Assembly: GCA_963834715.1 (NCBI GenBank)
Contig: CAWIDE010000022.1
Coordinates: 744,001-808,000 of the forward strand
DNA: 64,000 nucleotides
Source of the DNA: CAVSUZ01 sp963834715
Lineage (GTDB): Bacteria > Pseudomonadota > Alphaproteobacteria > Acetobacterales > Acetobacteraceae
Direction: 5' to 3'
Shown: piece by piece, positions 18,873 through 27,876 of the stretch
How positions within the stretch are numbered: the stretch's first letter is position 1
Layout: each line of letters starts with the position of its first letter
The notes under the pieces: model-generated
Database searches by the model: none
The model's input: the letters and a program-made list of their open reading frames with translations, nothing else
Told to the model about the DNA's origin: nothing
Translations under genes and position numbers: made by a program

Positions 18873-19157
18873 GTGACGCAAACTGCAAACGAGCTAATAC
18901 GCGCCGATAGCACCACCTCGACCGGTGCTCCGCGTTATACCCGACGCCTCTCGGACAAGATCCTGATCGCGTTCCACCACGCTTGCGATCAGGCCGATCT
19001 GGAGGTCGCGGAGCAGCTTCTGCGAATTCTGGAAATGATGCTGACCCGTCGCCCGCTCACACCAGATGGATCCCGTCGCAAAAATATGGAAAGCCTGGTC
19101 GCGGCCCATGAACGATTGTGGCACTTACGCCACCCTAATCCAGATCAAGCCGCCTGA
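18873..19157 (+). CDS. Conserved hypothetical protein
   Basis: About 94 residues from the GTG at 18873; a TTG at 18840 is an alternative. The core (LSDKILIAFHHACDQADLEV, AEQLLRILEMMLTRRP, ESLVAAHERLWHLRHP) is strongly helical and looks like a conserved alphaproteobacterial small protein without assigned function. It is soluble with no signal peptide. It lies downstream of nrdB and convergent with the aminotransferase gene, whose stop abuts its own. Confidence 0.7.
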   Translation: MTQTANELIRADSTTSTGAPRYTRRLSDKILIAFHHACDQADLEVAEQLLRILEMMLTRRPLTPDGSRRKNMESLVAAHERLWHLRHPNPDQAA

Positions 19158-20306
19158 TTACCGAACCGTTCCGGCTATCACCTCCGCTAGTCGAGCGTAA
19201 TCGTCCAATTCGTTGTAGGCATATGCCGACAGGCGAAGCCACAACCCGCCCGCCAGTGCGTGCACCGGCACATCGGTCCCCAAGTCCAGCAGCCGCTCAC
19301 GCAGCCCCTGCGCCTGCTGCGGCGTGGCCTCGCCCGCGAGCGGCAATCGCACGACGCCCATAGCCCCGATAAATCCTGCATCTGCGCCGGGTTCCGTGTT
19401 CAGCCGTGCCGTAATCAGCCTGGTGGCCTCAACCGCCAGGGCGTGATTGCGTGCGCGCAGCCGCGTCCCGCCGAGACGCTCATGGAACGCGATCGCCTCC
19501 GGCACCGCCAGCCACGCGGTCGGGTCCCGCGTGCCGGTCCAGTCGAACTCAGCCGTAAAGCCCTTTCCAAGGCCGTGCGAAATAATCGCGGGATGTAGTT
19601 CCCCCTGCCGCTCCGGCGCCGCCCAGATGAACCCGCTGCCCTTGGGGGCGCACAGCCACTTGTGGCAATTGCCTACGTACCAATCGACCCTCAGTGCCGC
19701 AACATTTAGATCCACCTGCCCAGGCCCGTGCGCTCCGTCGACCAGAACCGGCACACCTTGCTGTCGGCACAGCGCCGCCATGGCGGCAAGCGGGAGCACG
19801 AGAGCGCTCGCAGACGTGACATGGTCCAGCACAGCAAGCCGCGTCGACGGCGTGATCGTCTGTTCCAGCACCTCGAGGATTGCCTCCTCGCGCGGGAAAG
19901 GGAAGGGGAGGGGGGCTTCAGTCATTCGCGCCCCAGCTCGTTCGGTCACATACCGCACGGTGTTGCGCACCGCGCCATAACCATGCGTTAGCACTAATAC
20001 CTCGTCCCCAGGGTTCAGCCGCAGCGAGCGAAGCACCGCGTTGCACCCGGTGGTCGCGTTATCGACAAACGCCACGTCCTCCCCCCGGGCACCCAGGAAT
20101 GAGCCCAGCTTCTCCGCCGCCTCCCTCAGCGCACGTGGCAACACGCGGCTCATGAACCGGGTCGGCTGTGCCTCCATCTGCCGCCGCCATAACTCCTGTG
20201 CCGCTAAGACACAGCGGGGCGTCGCACCTTGCGATCCGTGGTTGACGGTCAGCCAGTTCTCATCCAACGCCCACTCGCCGCGGACGGCCCGTCCGTATTC
20301 AATCAC
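19158..20306 (-). CDS. Class V aminotransferase (isopenicillin N epimerase-like)
   Basis: The start is the GTG at 20306, which overlaps the amidase TGA by 4 bp, giving 382 residues. This is a fold-type I PLP enzyme with LTVNHGSQGATPRCVL, FVDNATTGCNAVLRSL, LVDGAHGPGQVDL (PLP ring Asp/His) and NCHKWLCAPKGSGF with the Schiff-base Lys. The family includes epimerases and cysteine desulfurase-like enzymes. Coupling to an amidase suggests degradation or editing of an amino-acid amide, which is inference. The longer open frame upstream is a shadow. Confidence 0.88.
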   Translation of the reverse strand: MIEYGRAVRGEWALDENWLTVNHGSQGATPRCVLAAQELWRRQMEAQPTRFMSRVLPRALREAAEKLGSFLGARGEDVAFVDNATTGCNAVLRSLRLNPGDEVLVLTHGYGAVRNTVRYVTERAGARMTEAPLPFPFPREEAILEVLEQTITPSTRLAVLDHVTSASALVLPLAAMAALCRQQGVPVLVDGAHGPGQVDLNVAALRVDWYVGNCHKWLCAPKGSGFIWAAPERQGELHPAIISHGLGKGFTAEFDWTGTRDPTAWLAVPEAIAFHERLGGTRLRARNHALAVEATRLITARLNTEPGADAGFIGAMGVVRLPLAGEATPQQAQGLRERLLDLGTDVPVHALAGGLWLRLSAYAYNELDDYARLAEVIAGTVR

Positions 20307-21716
20307 GCGGTCAGGGCCGGCCGCTGGTCGGCCCACGGCTGGACCTCCTCGAATGCCGCTGCCGCCTGCAGCACCCCCAGGTCGTCGAACCGCCGCCCAA
20401 CGATCTGCAGCCCGACCGGCAAACCCTCCGCCGTGAAACCGCAGGGCACGCTCGCCGCCGGGTTCCAGGACATGTTGAACGGGTAGGAGAATTGCGCCCA
20501 TTCGATCCAGTTCCAGGCGTGCTGCGGCCAGTGCTCCGGCATCAGCCGTTCGGCGGGAAATGCGGCGACAGAAACCGACGGCGTCAGCAGAAAATCCCAG
20601 TCTTCGAACCAGCGGTGGATGGCGGCGACATAGGCCATCTTTCGCTCTTTCAGGTTCAGGTATTCGACCACGCTCATATCCCGACCGTCGTTGATGCAGG
20701 CCACCAAGCCCGGGTCCATCTGCACCTCCCATTTCGGCAAATGGATCGCGAGCCGCGCCATGTGCGCGGCCCAAAATGCATCGCACAGTTCCGGCCCGTC
20801 CTTCCCCCAGGGCGTGGCCACCTCTTCCACCGTCGCCCCCAGTTCCGTAAGCCGCTCAGCCGCCGTCCGCACCAGCGCCGCTACATCCGCATCGACCCTT
20901 GCATGGCCGAGATCCGGGCTGAACGCGATCCGCTTGCGCCGCACGCCCTCATGCAGCCGCCCCAGATAGTCAGCCGGACCCGCTTCGCTACTGGTATGAT
21001 CCAGCACGTGCGGGCCTGCCATCGCCCCCAGGAACAACGCCCCGTCCGCCACCGTGCGCGTCATCGGCCCGAGGTGGCTCGTGTAGTCCCCGACACTGAC
21101 CGGATAATACGGCACCCGCCCAAAGGTCGGCTTCAGCCCGAAAACCCCGCAAAAATGCGAGGGCATGCGGATCGACCCCGCGCCGTCACTACCCTGGTGC
21201 AGAGGCCCGAACCCGACAGCCGCTGCCGCTCCCGCGCCCGCCGACGACGCTCCCGCGTTGTGACCGTGCTTCCACGGGTTATGAGTAGTCCCGGTGAGCG
21301 GCGAGCGGCTCACTCCTGTCCAGCCGAACTCCGACGTCGTGGTCTTCCCCAGGATGATCGCGCCCTTATCCTTAAGCCGCGGCACGATCGGCGTGTCTTC
21401 GTCCGGCTGATGCCCCTTAAAGATCAAACTGCCCATCTGCGTGGGCATGTCCTTGGTAATCGCCAGGTCCTTGATGCTGACCGGAACTCCGTGCAGCGGC
21501 CCGATTGGCTCGGCCTTCATCAGCGCCGCCTCAGCTTGCCTGGCCGCATCCATCGCCTGATCCGCGGCCAGATAAGCGAACGCATTCACCTTCGGCTCGA
21601 GCGCCTCGATCCGCTCCAACAGTCCCCGCATCACCTCCACCGGGGAGATCCGCTTGGTCCGAAATCAGCTCCGCAAGCTGCGTGGCTGGCGTGAAACCGA
21701 GGTCCTCGTTGATCAT
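20303..21716 (-). pseudogene. Amidase signature enzyme, frameshifted near the N-terminus
   Basis: The body (ends 20303) has the Ser-cisSer-Lys catalytic set: VSIKDLAI, GASSAGAGAAAA and GSDGAGSIRMPS, plus FGLKPTFGRVPYYP. The expected N-terminus, MINEDLGFTPATQLAELIS, is in another frame starting at the ATG at 21716, and continues as ISPVEVMRGLLERIE after a one-base shift near 21655. Without it, only an internal GTG at 21640 could start translation, losing about 25 residues in front of the catalytic Lys. It is coupled to the aminotransferase by a 4-bp overlap. Confidence 0.85.
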
Positions 21717-21806
21717 GAAGTATTCCCCGACTTATCAGTAGCCGCCCTTGAGCTTGTAGCGGCTGCGGCCACTCTGTGAAGCATCTTGCCGTTCCCTAAG
21801 AGAATC

Positions 21807-21832
21807 GCTATCATCCGATGCTATCATCTGAC
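21807..21832. promoter_or_regulatory. Tandem 13-bp repeat, probable toxin-antitoxin operator
   Basis: GCTATCATCCGAT (21807-21819) is directly followed by GCTATCATCTGAC (21820-21832), 14 bp before the antitoxin ATG. Ribbon-helix-helix antitoxins autoregulate from such repeats, so this is the likely operator. Confidence 0.5.
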
Positions 21833-21846
21833 AGGTGAGGCGAAAA

Positions 21847-22086
21847 ATGGCTACCCTGTTGGTTCGCGACCTTGATGAGGAGCTGATCACGTCATTGAAG
21901 CGGCAGGCGCGGGCGCATGGGCGCTCGGCGGAGGCGGAGCACCGGGCAATTCTGGAAGCCGCGCTGCGCCCACGCGGCGAGACCTTTATCGAGCGGGCCC
22001 GCCGGCTCCAGCAAGAGACCGCGGGCACGCCGCAGACGGACAGCACCGACCTGATCCGGGCAGATCGCGACCGGACGCAGCGATAG
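21847..22086 (+). CDS. FitA/VapB-like ribbon-helix-helix antitoxin
   Basis: The start at 21847 (MATLLVRDLDEELITSLKRQ) gives 79 residues; the upstream in-frame ATG at 21835 would add only MRRK. The N-terminal strand plus two helices is the Arc/MetJ-type fold, and EAEHRAILEAAL is typical of FitA. The C-terminal tail would wrap the toxin active site. It lies 5 bp upstream of the PIN toxin gene and is probably self-repressing through the tandem repeats. Confidence 0.88.
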   Translation: MATLLVRDLDEELITSLKRQARAHGRSAEAEHRAILEAALRPRGETFIERARRLQQETAGTPQTDSTDLIRADRDRTQR

Positions 22087-22091
22087 CGCGG

Positions 22092-22502
22092 ATGCGAGGC
22101 GCGGTCATTGACGCCTCTGTCGCGGTCAAGTGGACCGTAACAGAAGAGCTGGCAGACGCAGCCCTACGGGTGCTGCAAACCTGCGAGAAAATGGTCGCCC
22201 CCGCGCATTGGCTGGCCGAGGCAACGAACGCAATCTGGGCCAAATGCCGGCGGGGCGATCTGTCACAGGCCCAGAGCGAGGAGCGTGTGACGACCCTGGC
22301 CGCGGCTCCGGTCGCGGCTTTACCGCTGGACCGGCTCCTCCATGCGGCTTTTGCAATCGCCGTCCAAGCCGGCATCACCGTTTATGATGCGCTGTACATT
22401 GCGGCCGCGATTGACGCCAAGTTGCCGCTGATCACGGCGGATCGCCGTCTTTACGATACCGCACGTCGCGTCAGCAGCGCCACTTGGCTGGCGGATCTGT
22501 AA
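22092..22502 (+). CDS. PIN-domain toxin (VapC/FitB-like RNase)
   Basis: A 136-residue PIN protein with four acidic positions: Asp in AVIDASVAVKW, Glu in HWLAEATNAIW, Asp in ITVYDALYIA and Asp in LITADRRLYDTA. VapC toxins are magnesium-dependent RNases that cleave tRNA or rRNA and are held inactive by the cognate antitoxin. The start ATG lies 5 bp after the antitoxin stop. All catalytic positions are present, so the module looks functional. Confidence 0.9.
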   Translation: MRGAVIDASVAVKWTVTEELADAALRVLQTCEKMVAPAHWLAEATNAIWAKCRRGDLSQAQSEERVTTLAAAPVAALPLDRLLHAAFAIAVQAGITVYDALYIAAAIDAKLPLITADRRLYDTARRVSSATWLADL

Positions 22503-22670
22503 ACACCCGCTCAGCCCGAATAAAACGTCTCAATAGCTACCGCGATGCCCAGCGGATTTAGCTCCAGAGTGCTGCCGGACCCTCGTCTCAATCCGCTCAC
22601 CGTCCCGGCGATGATGGATCACCTGTTGTCGGCGAGCGCGCACGATTAGCTAGTCTAGTGCTGGACTTGT
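22503..22670. other. Short intergenic region between vapC and iolD
   Basis: This separates the toxin gene from the convergent iolD end. No clear terminator hairpin with a T-run is visible. Confidence 0.4.
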
Positions 22671-24491
22671 TCAGTTCCCCAACCGCTGACGTGCACGCTG
22701 CCTCTGCCACGTCTCGTAGGCCACAGTGACCTCAGCGTGCACGGAAACCTCCGGCACCCCGACATCCCACCAGAATCCACCCGCCTTGGTGGTCGCCGAC
22801 GGATCGGTCTCGATCACCACCACGAACGTCCGCTCCGCCGTCTTGGCCCGCCTCAGCGCCTGCTCCAGCTCCGTAATCCCCCGAACTCGCTCCGCGATCG
22901 CCCCTAGGCTCTCGGCGTGGGCCCGGAAATCCACCCTTCCAGCATCGAGCAGGTTGTTGAACGCCGGACTGCCGCTTGCCCGTTGCAGGCGGTGAATGCA
23001 GCCGAAACCGCCGTTGTCCAACAGCACGATCACCAGCTTCTTCCCCATCCCGACCGAGGTCGCGATCTCGGAATTCAGCATCAGGTAACTGCCGTCCCCC
23101 ACCATCACGACGACCTCGGCCTGTGGCCGCGCCAGCTTCACTCCCAGCCCGCCGGCAATCTCGTATCCCATGCACGAATATCCGTATTCCAGGTGGTATG
23201 AGCCAGGCGTATTGGGCCGCCACAGCTTGTGCAGCTCGGCCGGCAGGCTGCCGGCCGCGCACACCACCACCGCATCGCCCCCCATGGCCCGCTGCACCGC
23301 GCCGATCACCTGTGCGTCGCTTGGCACGGGCCGGTTGTCCGCCACTGTCGCCATATCGGCGTCCACCTGCCAAGCCGCGAGCGCCTCCTGCGTCGTGTCG
23401 GTCCATGCCGAGGGCGCACGAAAATCCCCAAGCGCTGCGGAGAGTGCCGCAAGCCCCGCCCGGGCATCCGCTACCAGCGGCAAAGCGGCCCGCTTCGTCG
23501 CATCCAGCGGCTGTACATTCAACCCGACGATCCGCGCCTCCGGCGGTAGTAAGGCCCACGATCCGGTGGTGAAGTCAGCCAACCGGGTTCCCACCGCCAG
23601 CACCACATCGGCTTCCCCGGCCAGTCTGTTGGCGGCGCCTGTTCCCGTCACACCCACCGCTCCAAGATTCATCGGATTATCTGCTGGCAGCGCGCTCTTT
23701 CCCGCCTGGGTCTCGCACACCGGAATGCCGTGCCGCTCCGCAAAGCTCCGGAGCTCGTCGAACGCCCCGCTATAATGCACACCGCCGCCCGCGATCATTA
23801 TCGGCCGGCGTGCCGCTCGGATCGCCACCGCCGCTGCCGCCAGCTCATGCTCATCCGGACGCGGCCGGCGTGGCACCCACATCCGCGGCGCAAAGAACGC
23901 CTCCGGATAATCGAATGCCTCAGCCTGCACGTCCTGGGCCAGCCCAAGCGTAACCGGGCCGCACAGCGCCGGATCGGTCAGCACCGTGAGTGCCCGGGGC
24001 AATGAGTCCAGGATCTGTTCCGGCCGGGTAATCCGGTCGAAAAACCTGCTCACAGGTCGGAAGCAATCGTTGGCCGAAACTGTGGCGTCCGAGAAATCCT
24101 CGACCTGCTGCAACACCGGGTCCGGCCGGCGCGTAGCGAATACATCGCCCGGCAGCAGCAGCACCGGGAGCCGGTTCACATGCGCCAGTGCCGCCGCGGT
24201 CACCATGTTGGTTGCCCCGGGACCGATCGAGGTGGTGCATACCATCATTCGCCGCCGCCGGCACGCCTTGGCGAAGGCAATCGCCGCGTGCGCCATCGCC
24301 TGTTCGTTGTGCGCTCGGTAGGTCGGCAGTTCTGCGCCCGCCAGCGCCTCGCCCAGCCCGGCCACGTTGCCATGGCCGAAGATCGCCCAAACTCCGGCAA
24401 ACAGCGCCACCTCGCGCCCTTCATACTTTGTCCGCTGCGCCGCCAGGAACCGAACCAGCGCCTGTGCCATGGTCAAACGGATCGTCCCCAT
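22671..24491 (-). CDS. iolD: 3D-(3,5/4)-trihydroxycyclohexane-1,2-dione hydrolase
   Basis: The start at 24491 (MGTIRLTMAQALVRF) with GGAAGGGG upstream gives 606 residues, as expected for IolD. It is a thiamine-diphosphate enzyme: the N-terminal PYR domain has YRAHNEQAMAHAAIAFAKA, and the C-terminal PP domain has VMVGDGSYLMLNSEI and LLDNGGFGCIHRLQ (GDG...N motif). It opens the ring of the myo-inositol degradation intermediate. It is divergent from iolG across about 70 bp. Open frame beyond 24491 overlaps iolG and is a shadow. Confidence 0.92.
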   Translation of the reverse strand: MGTIRLTMAQALVRFLAAQRTKYEGREVALFAGVWAIFGHGNVAGLGEALAGAELPTYRAHNEQAMAHAAIAFAKACRRRRMMVCTTSIGPGATNMVTAAALAHVNRLPVLLLPGDVFATRRPDPVLQQVEDFSDATVSANDCFRPVSRFFDRITRPEQILDSLPRALTVLTDPALCGPVTLGLAQDVQAEAFDYPEAFFAPRMWVPRRPRPDEHELAAAAVAIRAARRPIMIAGGGVHYSGAFDELRSFAERHGIPVCETQAGKSALPADNPMNLGAVGVTGTGAANRLAGEADVVLAVGTRLADFTTGSWALLPPEARIVGLNVQPLDATKRAALPLVADARAGLAALSAALGDFRAPSAWTDTTQEALAAWQVDADMATVADNRPVPSDAQVIGAVQRAMGGDAVVVCAAGSLPAELHKLWRPNTPGSYHLEYGYSCMGYEIAGGLGVKLARPQAEVVVMVGDGSYLMLNSEIATSVGMGKKLVIVLLDNGGFGCIHRLQRASGSPAFNNLLDAGRVDFRAHAESLGAIAERVRGITELEQALRRAKTAERTFVVVIETDPSATTKAGGFWWDVGVPEVSVHAEVTVAYETWQRQRARQRLGN

Positions 24492-24561
24492 CCCCTTCCT
24501 CCCGCTCTCTTCGCGGATGGTATAGACCCGTTCCGCATCATTCGATGAGGGGAGGGTCAGC

Positions 24562-25548
24562 ATGATTTCCATCGCGGTACTGGGCGCAGGCCGGATTGGG
24601 CAAATCCATGCGCGTAATGTCGCCTCGCACCCGCGCGCGCGACTGGCCGGGGTGATGGACGCAAACTCGCAGGCGGCCGAGAGCCTGGCGAGCGCAACCA
24701 GCTCCAAAGCTGCCGATCTGGAGCAGGCGCTTGCCGCTGACGCCGTGATGATTTGCACCCCAACTCCGACCCATGCCGATCTGATCGAGCAGGCCGCAAC
24801 CCGCGGGAAAGCGGTGTTTTGCGAAAAGCCAATAGATCTTGATGCCGCGCGCGTCCGGGCCTGTCTGGATGCGGTCCGGGGCGCCGGCATCCCGCTCGTG
24901 GTCGGGTTCAACCGCCGCTTCGACCCAAGCTTCCGGGCTATGCACCAAAAGCTCCGCTCAGGCGAGATCGGCCGGCTGGAAATGCTGACCATCATCAGCC
25001 GCGACCCGTCACCCCCGCCGCCCGCCTACGTCGCCACTAGCGGCGGACTGTTCCGCGATATGATGATCCACGACCTTGATATGGCAAGGTTCCTGCTGAA
25101 CGAGGAACCGACCGAAGTGTACGCCATTGGTTCGGTCCTGGTGGACACAGGGATCGGCGAAGCAGGTGACGTGGATACCGCCGCGGTGCTGCTGCGCAAC
25201 GCCAGTGGCGCCATTGCGCAGATCGCCAACTCCCGCCGCGCGACGTACGGGTACGACCAGCGGATCGAGGCGCACGGCGAGCGTGGCATGCTGCGGGCCG
25301 GAAACATGACCGCCACCACTCTGGAACACGCGTCCGCGTCCGGCTTCGTCACCGACCCCGCCCTGCCGTTCTTCCTGGAGCGTTATGGTGCTGCCTACCG
25401 TGCTGAACTCGATGCCTTTGTGGATACTATCGAGCGCGGTCGTGAGCCTTCGCCCACTGGCCGCGATGGTTTGCTCGCCCTGCTGCTCGCCGACGCCGCG
25501 ACCGAATCAGCCAGGATGGGACGACCGGTCAAGCCGGCTGCGCCATAA
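24562..25548 (+). CDS. iolG: Inositol 2-dehydrogenase family oxidoreductase
   Basis: A 328-residue GFO/IDH/MocA protein with N-terminal Rossmann motif AVLGAGRIGQIHARNV, the conserved CEKPIDLD (catalytic Lys) and GFNRRFDPSF, then GGLFRDMMIHDLDMARFLL with the catalytic Asp/His. IolG oxidises myo-inositol to scyllo-inosose with NAD. Pairing with the divergent iolD supports the assignment; iolB, iolC and iolE are not present here. The 3' end overlaps the convergent protease remnant by about 20 bp. Confidence 0.88.
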   Translation: MISIAVLGAGRIGQIHARNVASHPRARLAGVMDANSQAAESLASATSSKAADLEQALAADAVMICTPTPTHADLIEQAATRGKAVFCEKPIDLDAARVRACLDAVRGAGIPLVVGFNRRFDPSFRAMHQKLRSGEIGRLEMLTIISRDPSPPPPAYVATSGGLFRDMMIHDLDMARFLLNEEPTEVYAIGSVLVDTGIGEAGDVDTAAVLLRNASGAIAQIANSRRATYGYDQRIEAHGERGMLRAGNMTATTLEHASASGFVTDPALPFFLERYGAAYRAELDAFVDTIERGREPSPTGRDGLLALLLADAATESARMGRPVKPAAP

Positions 25549-26397
25549 CCGTGAGGGCCGTTGTCACAACCCGCCCATTCCGGAGGAATGATACCTTCAC
25601 CGCATGCCCGATCCGGTGCGCGCCGACCACTGCTCGCAAAGTGCCATGCCCGTTCAGGCACCTGCCATCCATTGCCAGCAATATATCGCCGTCCCTTAAG
25701 CCCGCACGCTCAGCAGGCCCGCCAGGCTGAAATCCTCACCACCAGCCTTCCCGTGCTCTGCTGGGCGGCTACCCGCATTTGCGGCACGAGAGTCACTGGC
25801 CGCAGCGAAGCCCCGATCCAGCCACGGCGCTCCGGCTCTTGGCCGACATTGCCGAATGCCTGGGCAATCGCAGCACATGGCACGATCCGGGGTGCACCGT
25901 CCGGGTCCGATCCGCACAGTCCGACCAGCGCTCCGTCGCTGTTCAGAACCGGGCCCCCTAGTGGGAGATAACCGGGGGGGGCATCCAGCCGCAAATCGTC
26001 CTCGCGCACAACGCTCAACCGCCCTGTCGGTATGAAGCCTGCGCCGGCCGCCGTGACCAGTACCTACTTCCCCGGCCGTCGGCACGGTCGACTGCACGAC
26101 GGCGATTTCCGGCGCGCCGCCGACCAGGCGAAGGAACGCGATATTCAGCGATGGGACACGCCGAAGCGCATGCGCCGCCAGAACGTCGGACGCTGCTACC
26201 GTCGCCACGTAGGCCAGCTCGATCGGCAGCGCATCATTGATCGTGACGAGCACCTGCGGCCGCCATAACAGGGCGCTAATCCACTCGCCGGAAGCTACAC
26301 GGATCCCGGCGAGAATGGACATCGCCCGAACGAGATGCCGTTCGAGCGAGACGGTCTCGGCCAAAGGTAAACAAGAGATTAACGCCGCTTGGGTCAC
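25529..26397 (-). pseudogene. Trypsin-like (S1C) protease with PDZ domain, two frameshifts
   Basis: Three consecutive minus-strand frames make one protein. Frame one (26397 to about 26075) has VASGEWISALLWRPQVLVTI and SLNIAFLRL. Frame two (about 26075 to 25720) has APPGYLPLGGPVLNSDGALV with the GGP...L loop of S1C proteases. Frame three (about 25720 to 25529) is a PDZ domain with GGPAERAGLRDGDILLAMDG. The joins need a shift near GTAGGTA (about 26072) and one base near 25718. The GGP loop lacks the usual GNSG nucleophile, so even the intact form may have been noncatalytic. Confidence 0.7.
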
Positions 26398-26497
26398 AAT
26401 GTAATGTAAATGAACCTGACGCGAACCACAAGGCGCCGGAGGATGCGTGTGCGCCCAGGCACGCTTATTGTGGCGGCATTGTCAAAAGGGGGCTGCC

Positions 26498-27190
26498 ATG
26501 GAACCTCACCTGGGCCTGATTGTCGGTGCCGGAAGCGGACTATCCGCCTCGCTGGCCCGCCGCTTCGCGCGGGCAAACATGCAGGTTGCCCTGGCGTCGC
26601 GAAACCCCGACCGGCTCGCCAGACTTTGCGCCCAGACCGGCGCCGCTGCGTTCGCCTGTGAGGCAAGCGAGCCCGAGGAAGTCGGTGGCCTGTTCGATGC
26701 CGTGGTCGCTTCCCTGGGAGAGCCGGATGTCGTCGTTTACAACGCCTCCGGCCGGCTGCGTGGGTGCCTGACCACTCTGGTGCCCGAGGAGGTGGCGCAG
26801 GCTCTTGCCGTTTCGGCTTATGGCGGGTTCCTGGTGGGCCAGCAGGCGGCCAGGCTGATGATCCCGAAGCAGAAGGGGGCGATCCTGTTCACCGGCGCCT
26901 CGGCCTCGGTAAAGGGCTATGCGGAATCGGCTCCCTTCGCGATGGGGAAATTCGCGCTGCGAGGGCTGGCGCAGAGCATGGCCCGCGAGCTGGCGCCGCA
27001 GCGCATCCATGTCGCGCATTTCGTCATCGACGGGGTCATCCGTAATCCGGGCCGCACAGAGCCGCCGGACGCACCGGACAGCATGCTGGATCCGGACGCC
27101 ATCGCCGAAACTTATTGGCACGTGCTGACACAGCCGCGCAGCGCCTGGACCTGGGAGGTGGAGTTGCGGCCGTGGGTGGAGCGGTTTTAG
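26498..27190 (+). CDS. SDR family oxidoreductase lacking the canonical catalytic Tyr
   Basis: The ATG at 26498 follows AAAGGGGG and gives 230 residues. The glycine-rich nucleotide motif is VGAGSGLSASLARRF, and the NNAG-like motif is VYNASGRLRG. The usual YxxxK is FAMGK (ESAPFAMGKFALRGLAQSM), so Phe replaces Tyr while the Lys remains. This occurs in a known SDR subgroup, so it may be divergent rather than dead. The substrate is unknown. Confidence 0.85.
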   Translation: MEPHLGLIVGAGSGLSASLARRFARANMQVALASRNPDRLARLCAQTGAAAFACEASEPEEVGGLFDAVVASLGEPDVVVYNASGRLRGCLTTLVPEEVAQALAVSAYGGFLVGQQAARLMIPKQKGAILFTGASASVKGYAESAPFAMGKFALRGLAQSMARELAPQRIHVAHFVIDGVIRNPGRTEPPDAPDSMLDPDAIAETYWHVLTQPRSAWTWEVELRPWVERF

Positions 27191-27263
27191 GCCAAACGGC
27201 TCTTGCCTTGCGCTAATCGCGCGGCGGCCGCTACGGTTCTCCAACCGCACACCGGAGGTCCAC

Positions 27264-27854
27264 ATGGAGGATAGCGGTTCGACCCTGCTGGCTCGCTACC
27301 CTGCGGTCCCCCGGAGGCTGCTTACGGTCGATGACTATCACCGGATGGGTGAGGCAGGGATTCTGTCAGAAGACGATCGGGTGGAGCTGATTGAGGGGGA
27401 GCTGGTCGAAATGGCGCCGATCGGCAGCGAACATGTAGCTTCCGTGGGCGCGCTCACGCATCTACTTGTGTTGGCGCTTGGGGAACGGGGCATCGTGTTC
27501 CCCCAGAGCCCTGTGCGGCTGGACGCGCACAACGAACCGCAGGCTGATTTCGTGGTCGCCAAGCCGCCGCGGCATCGCTACCGATCGGAACTGCCAACTC
27601 CAGAGGACATACTGCTGATTGTTGAGGTCTCGGCCAGTAGCTTGGGCTACGACCGCGGCGTGAAACTGGCGCTTTACGCGCGCCACGCCATTCCGGAGGT
27701 GTGGGTCGTCAACCTCGCTGCCCAAGAGGTCGAAGTGTTCAGGAAGCCAGCGGGTGACCAGTACGGGTCGACCTCTCGCGTCGGTCGCTCCGGGTTCCTC
27801 GAAATCGAAGCGCTTCCCGGAGTTCGCATCGCTGCTGATCCGATCTTCGGCTGA
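27264..27854 (+). CDS. Uma2 family endonuclease (DUF820)
   Basis: A 196-residue PD-(D/E)xK-fold protein. The Uma2 pattern is clear: DRVELIEGELVEMAPIGSEH, then QADFVVAKP, ILLIVEVSASSLGYDRGVKL and ARHAIPEVWVVN, supplying Asp, Glu and Lys of the nuclease core. Family members are abundant in cyanobacteria and scattered in proteobacteria, with no settled role. The ATG at 27264 follows CCGGAGG. A LysE gene follows 22 bp downstream. Confidence 0.88.
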   Translation: MEDSGSTLLARYPAVPRRLLTVDDYHRMGEAGILSEDDRVELIEGELVEMAPIGSEHVASVGALTHLLVLALGERGIVFPQSPVRLDAHNEPQADFVVAKPPRHRYRSELPTPEDILLIVEVSASSLGYDRGVKLALYARHAIPEVWVVNLAAQEVEVFRKPAGDQYGSTSRVGRSGFLEIEALPGVRIAADPIFG

Positions 27855-27876
27855 AGCCGGCCATGAGGGAAACGCG

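Noticed and set aside
23170..23775. Plus-strand ORFs within iolD
   Set aside because: These are high-GC antisense shadows of the thiamine-diphosphate enzyme.
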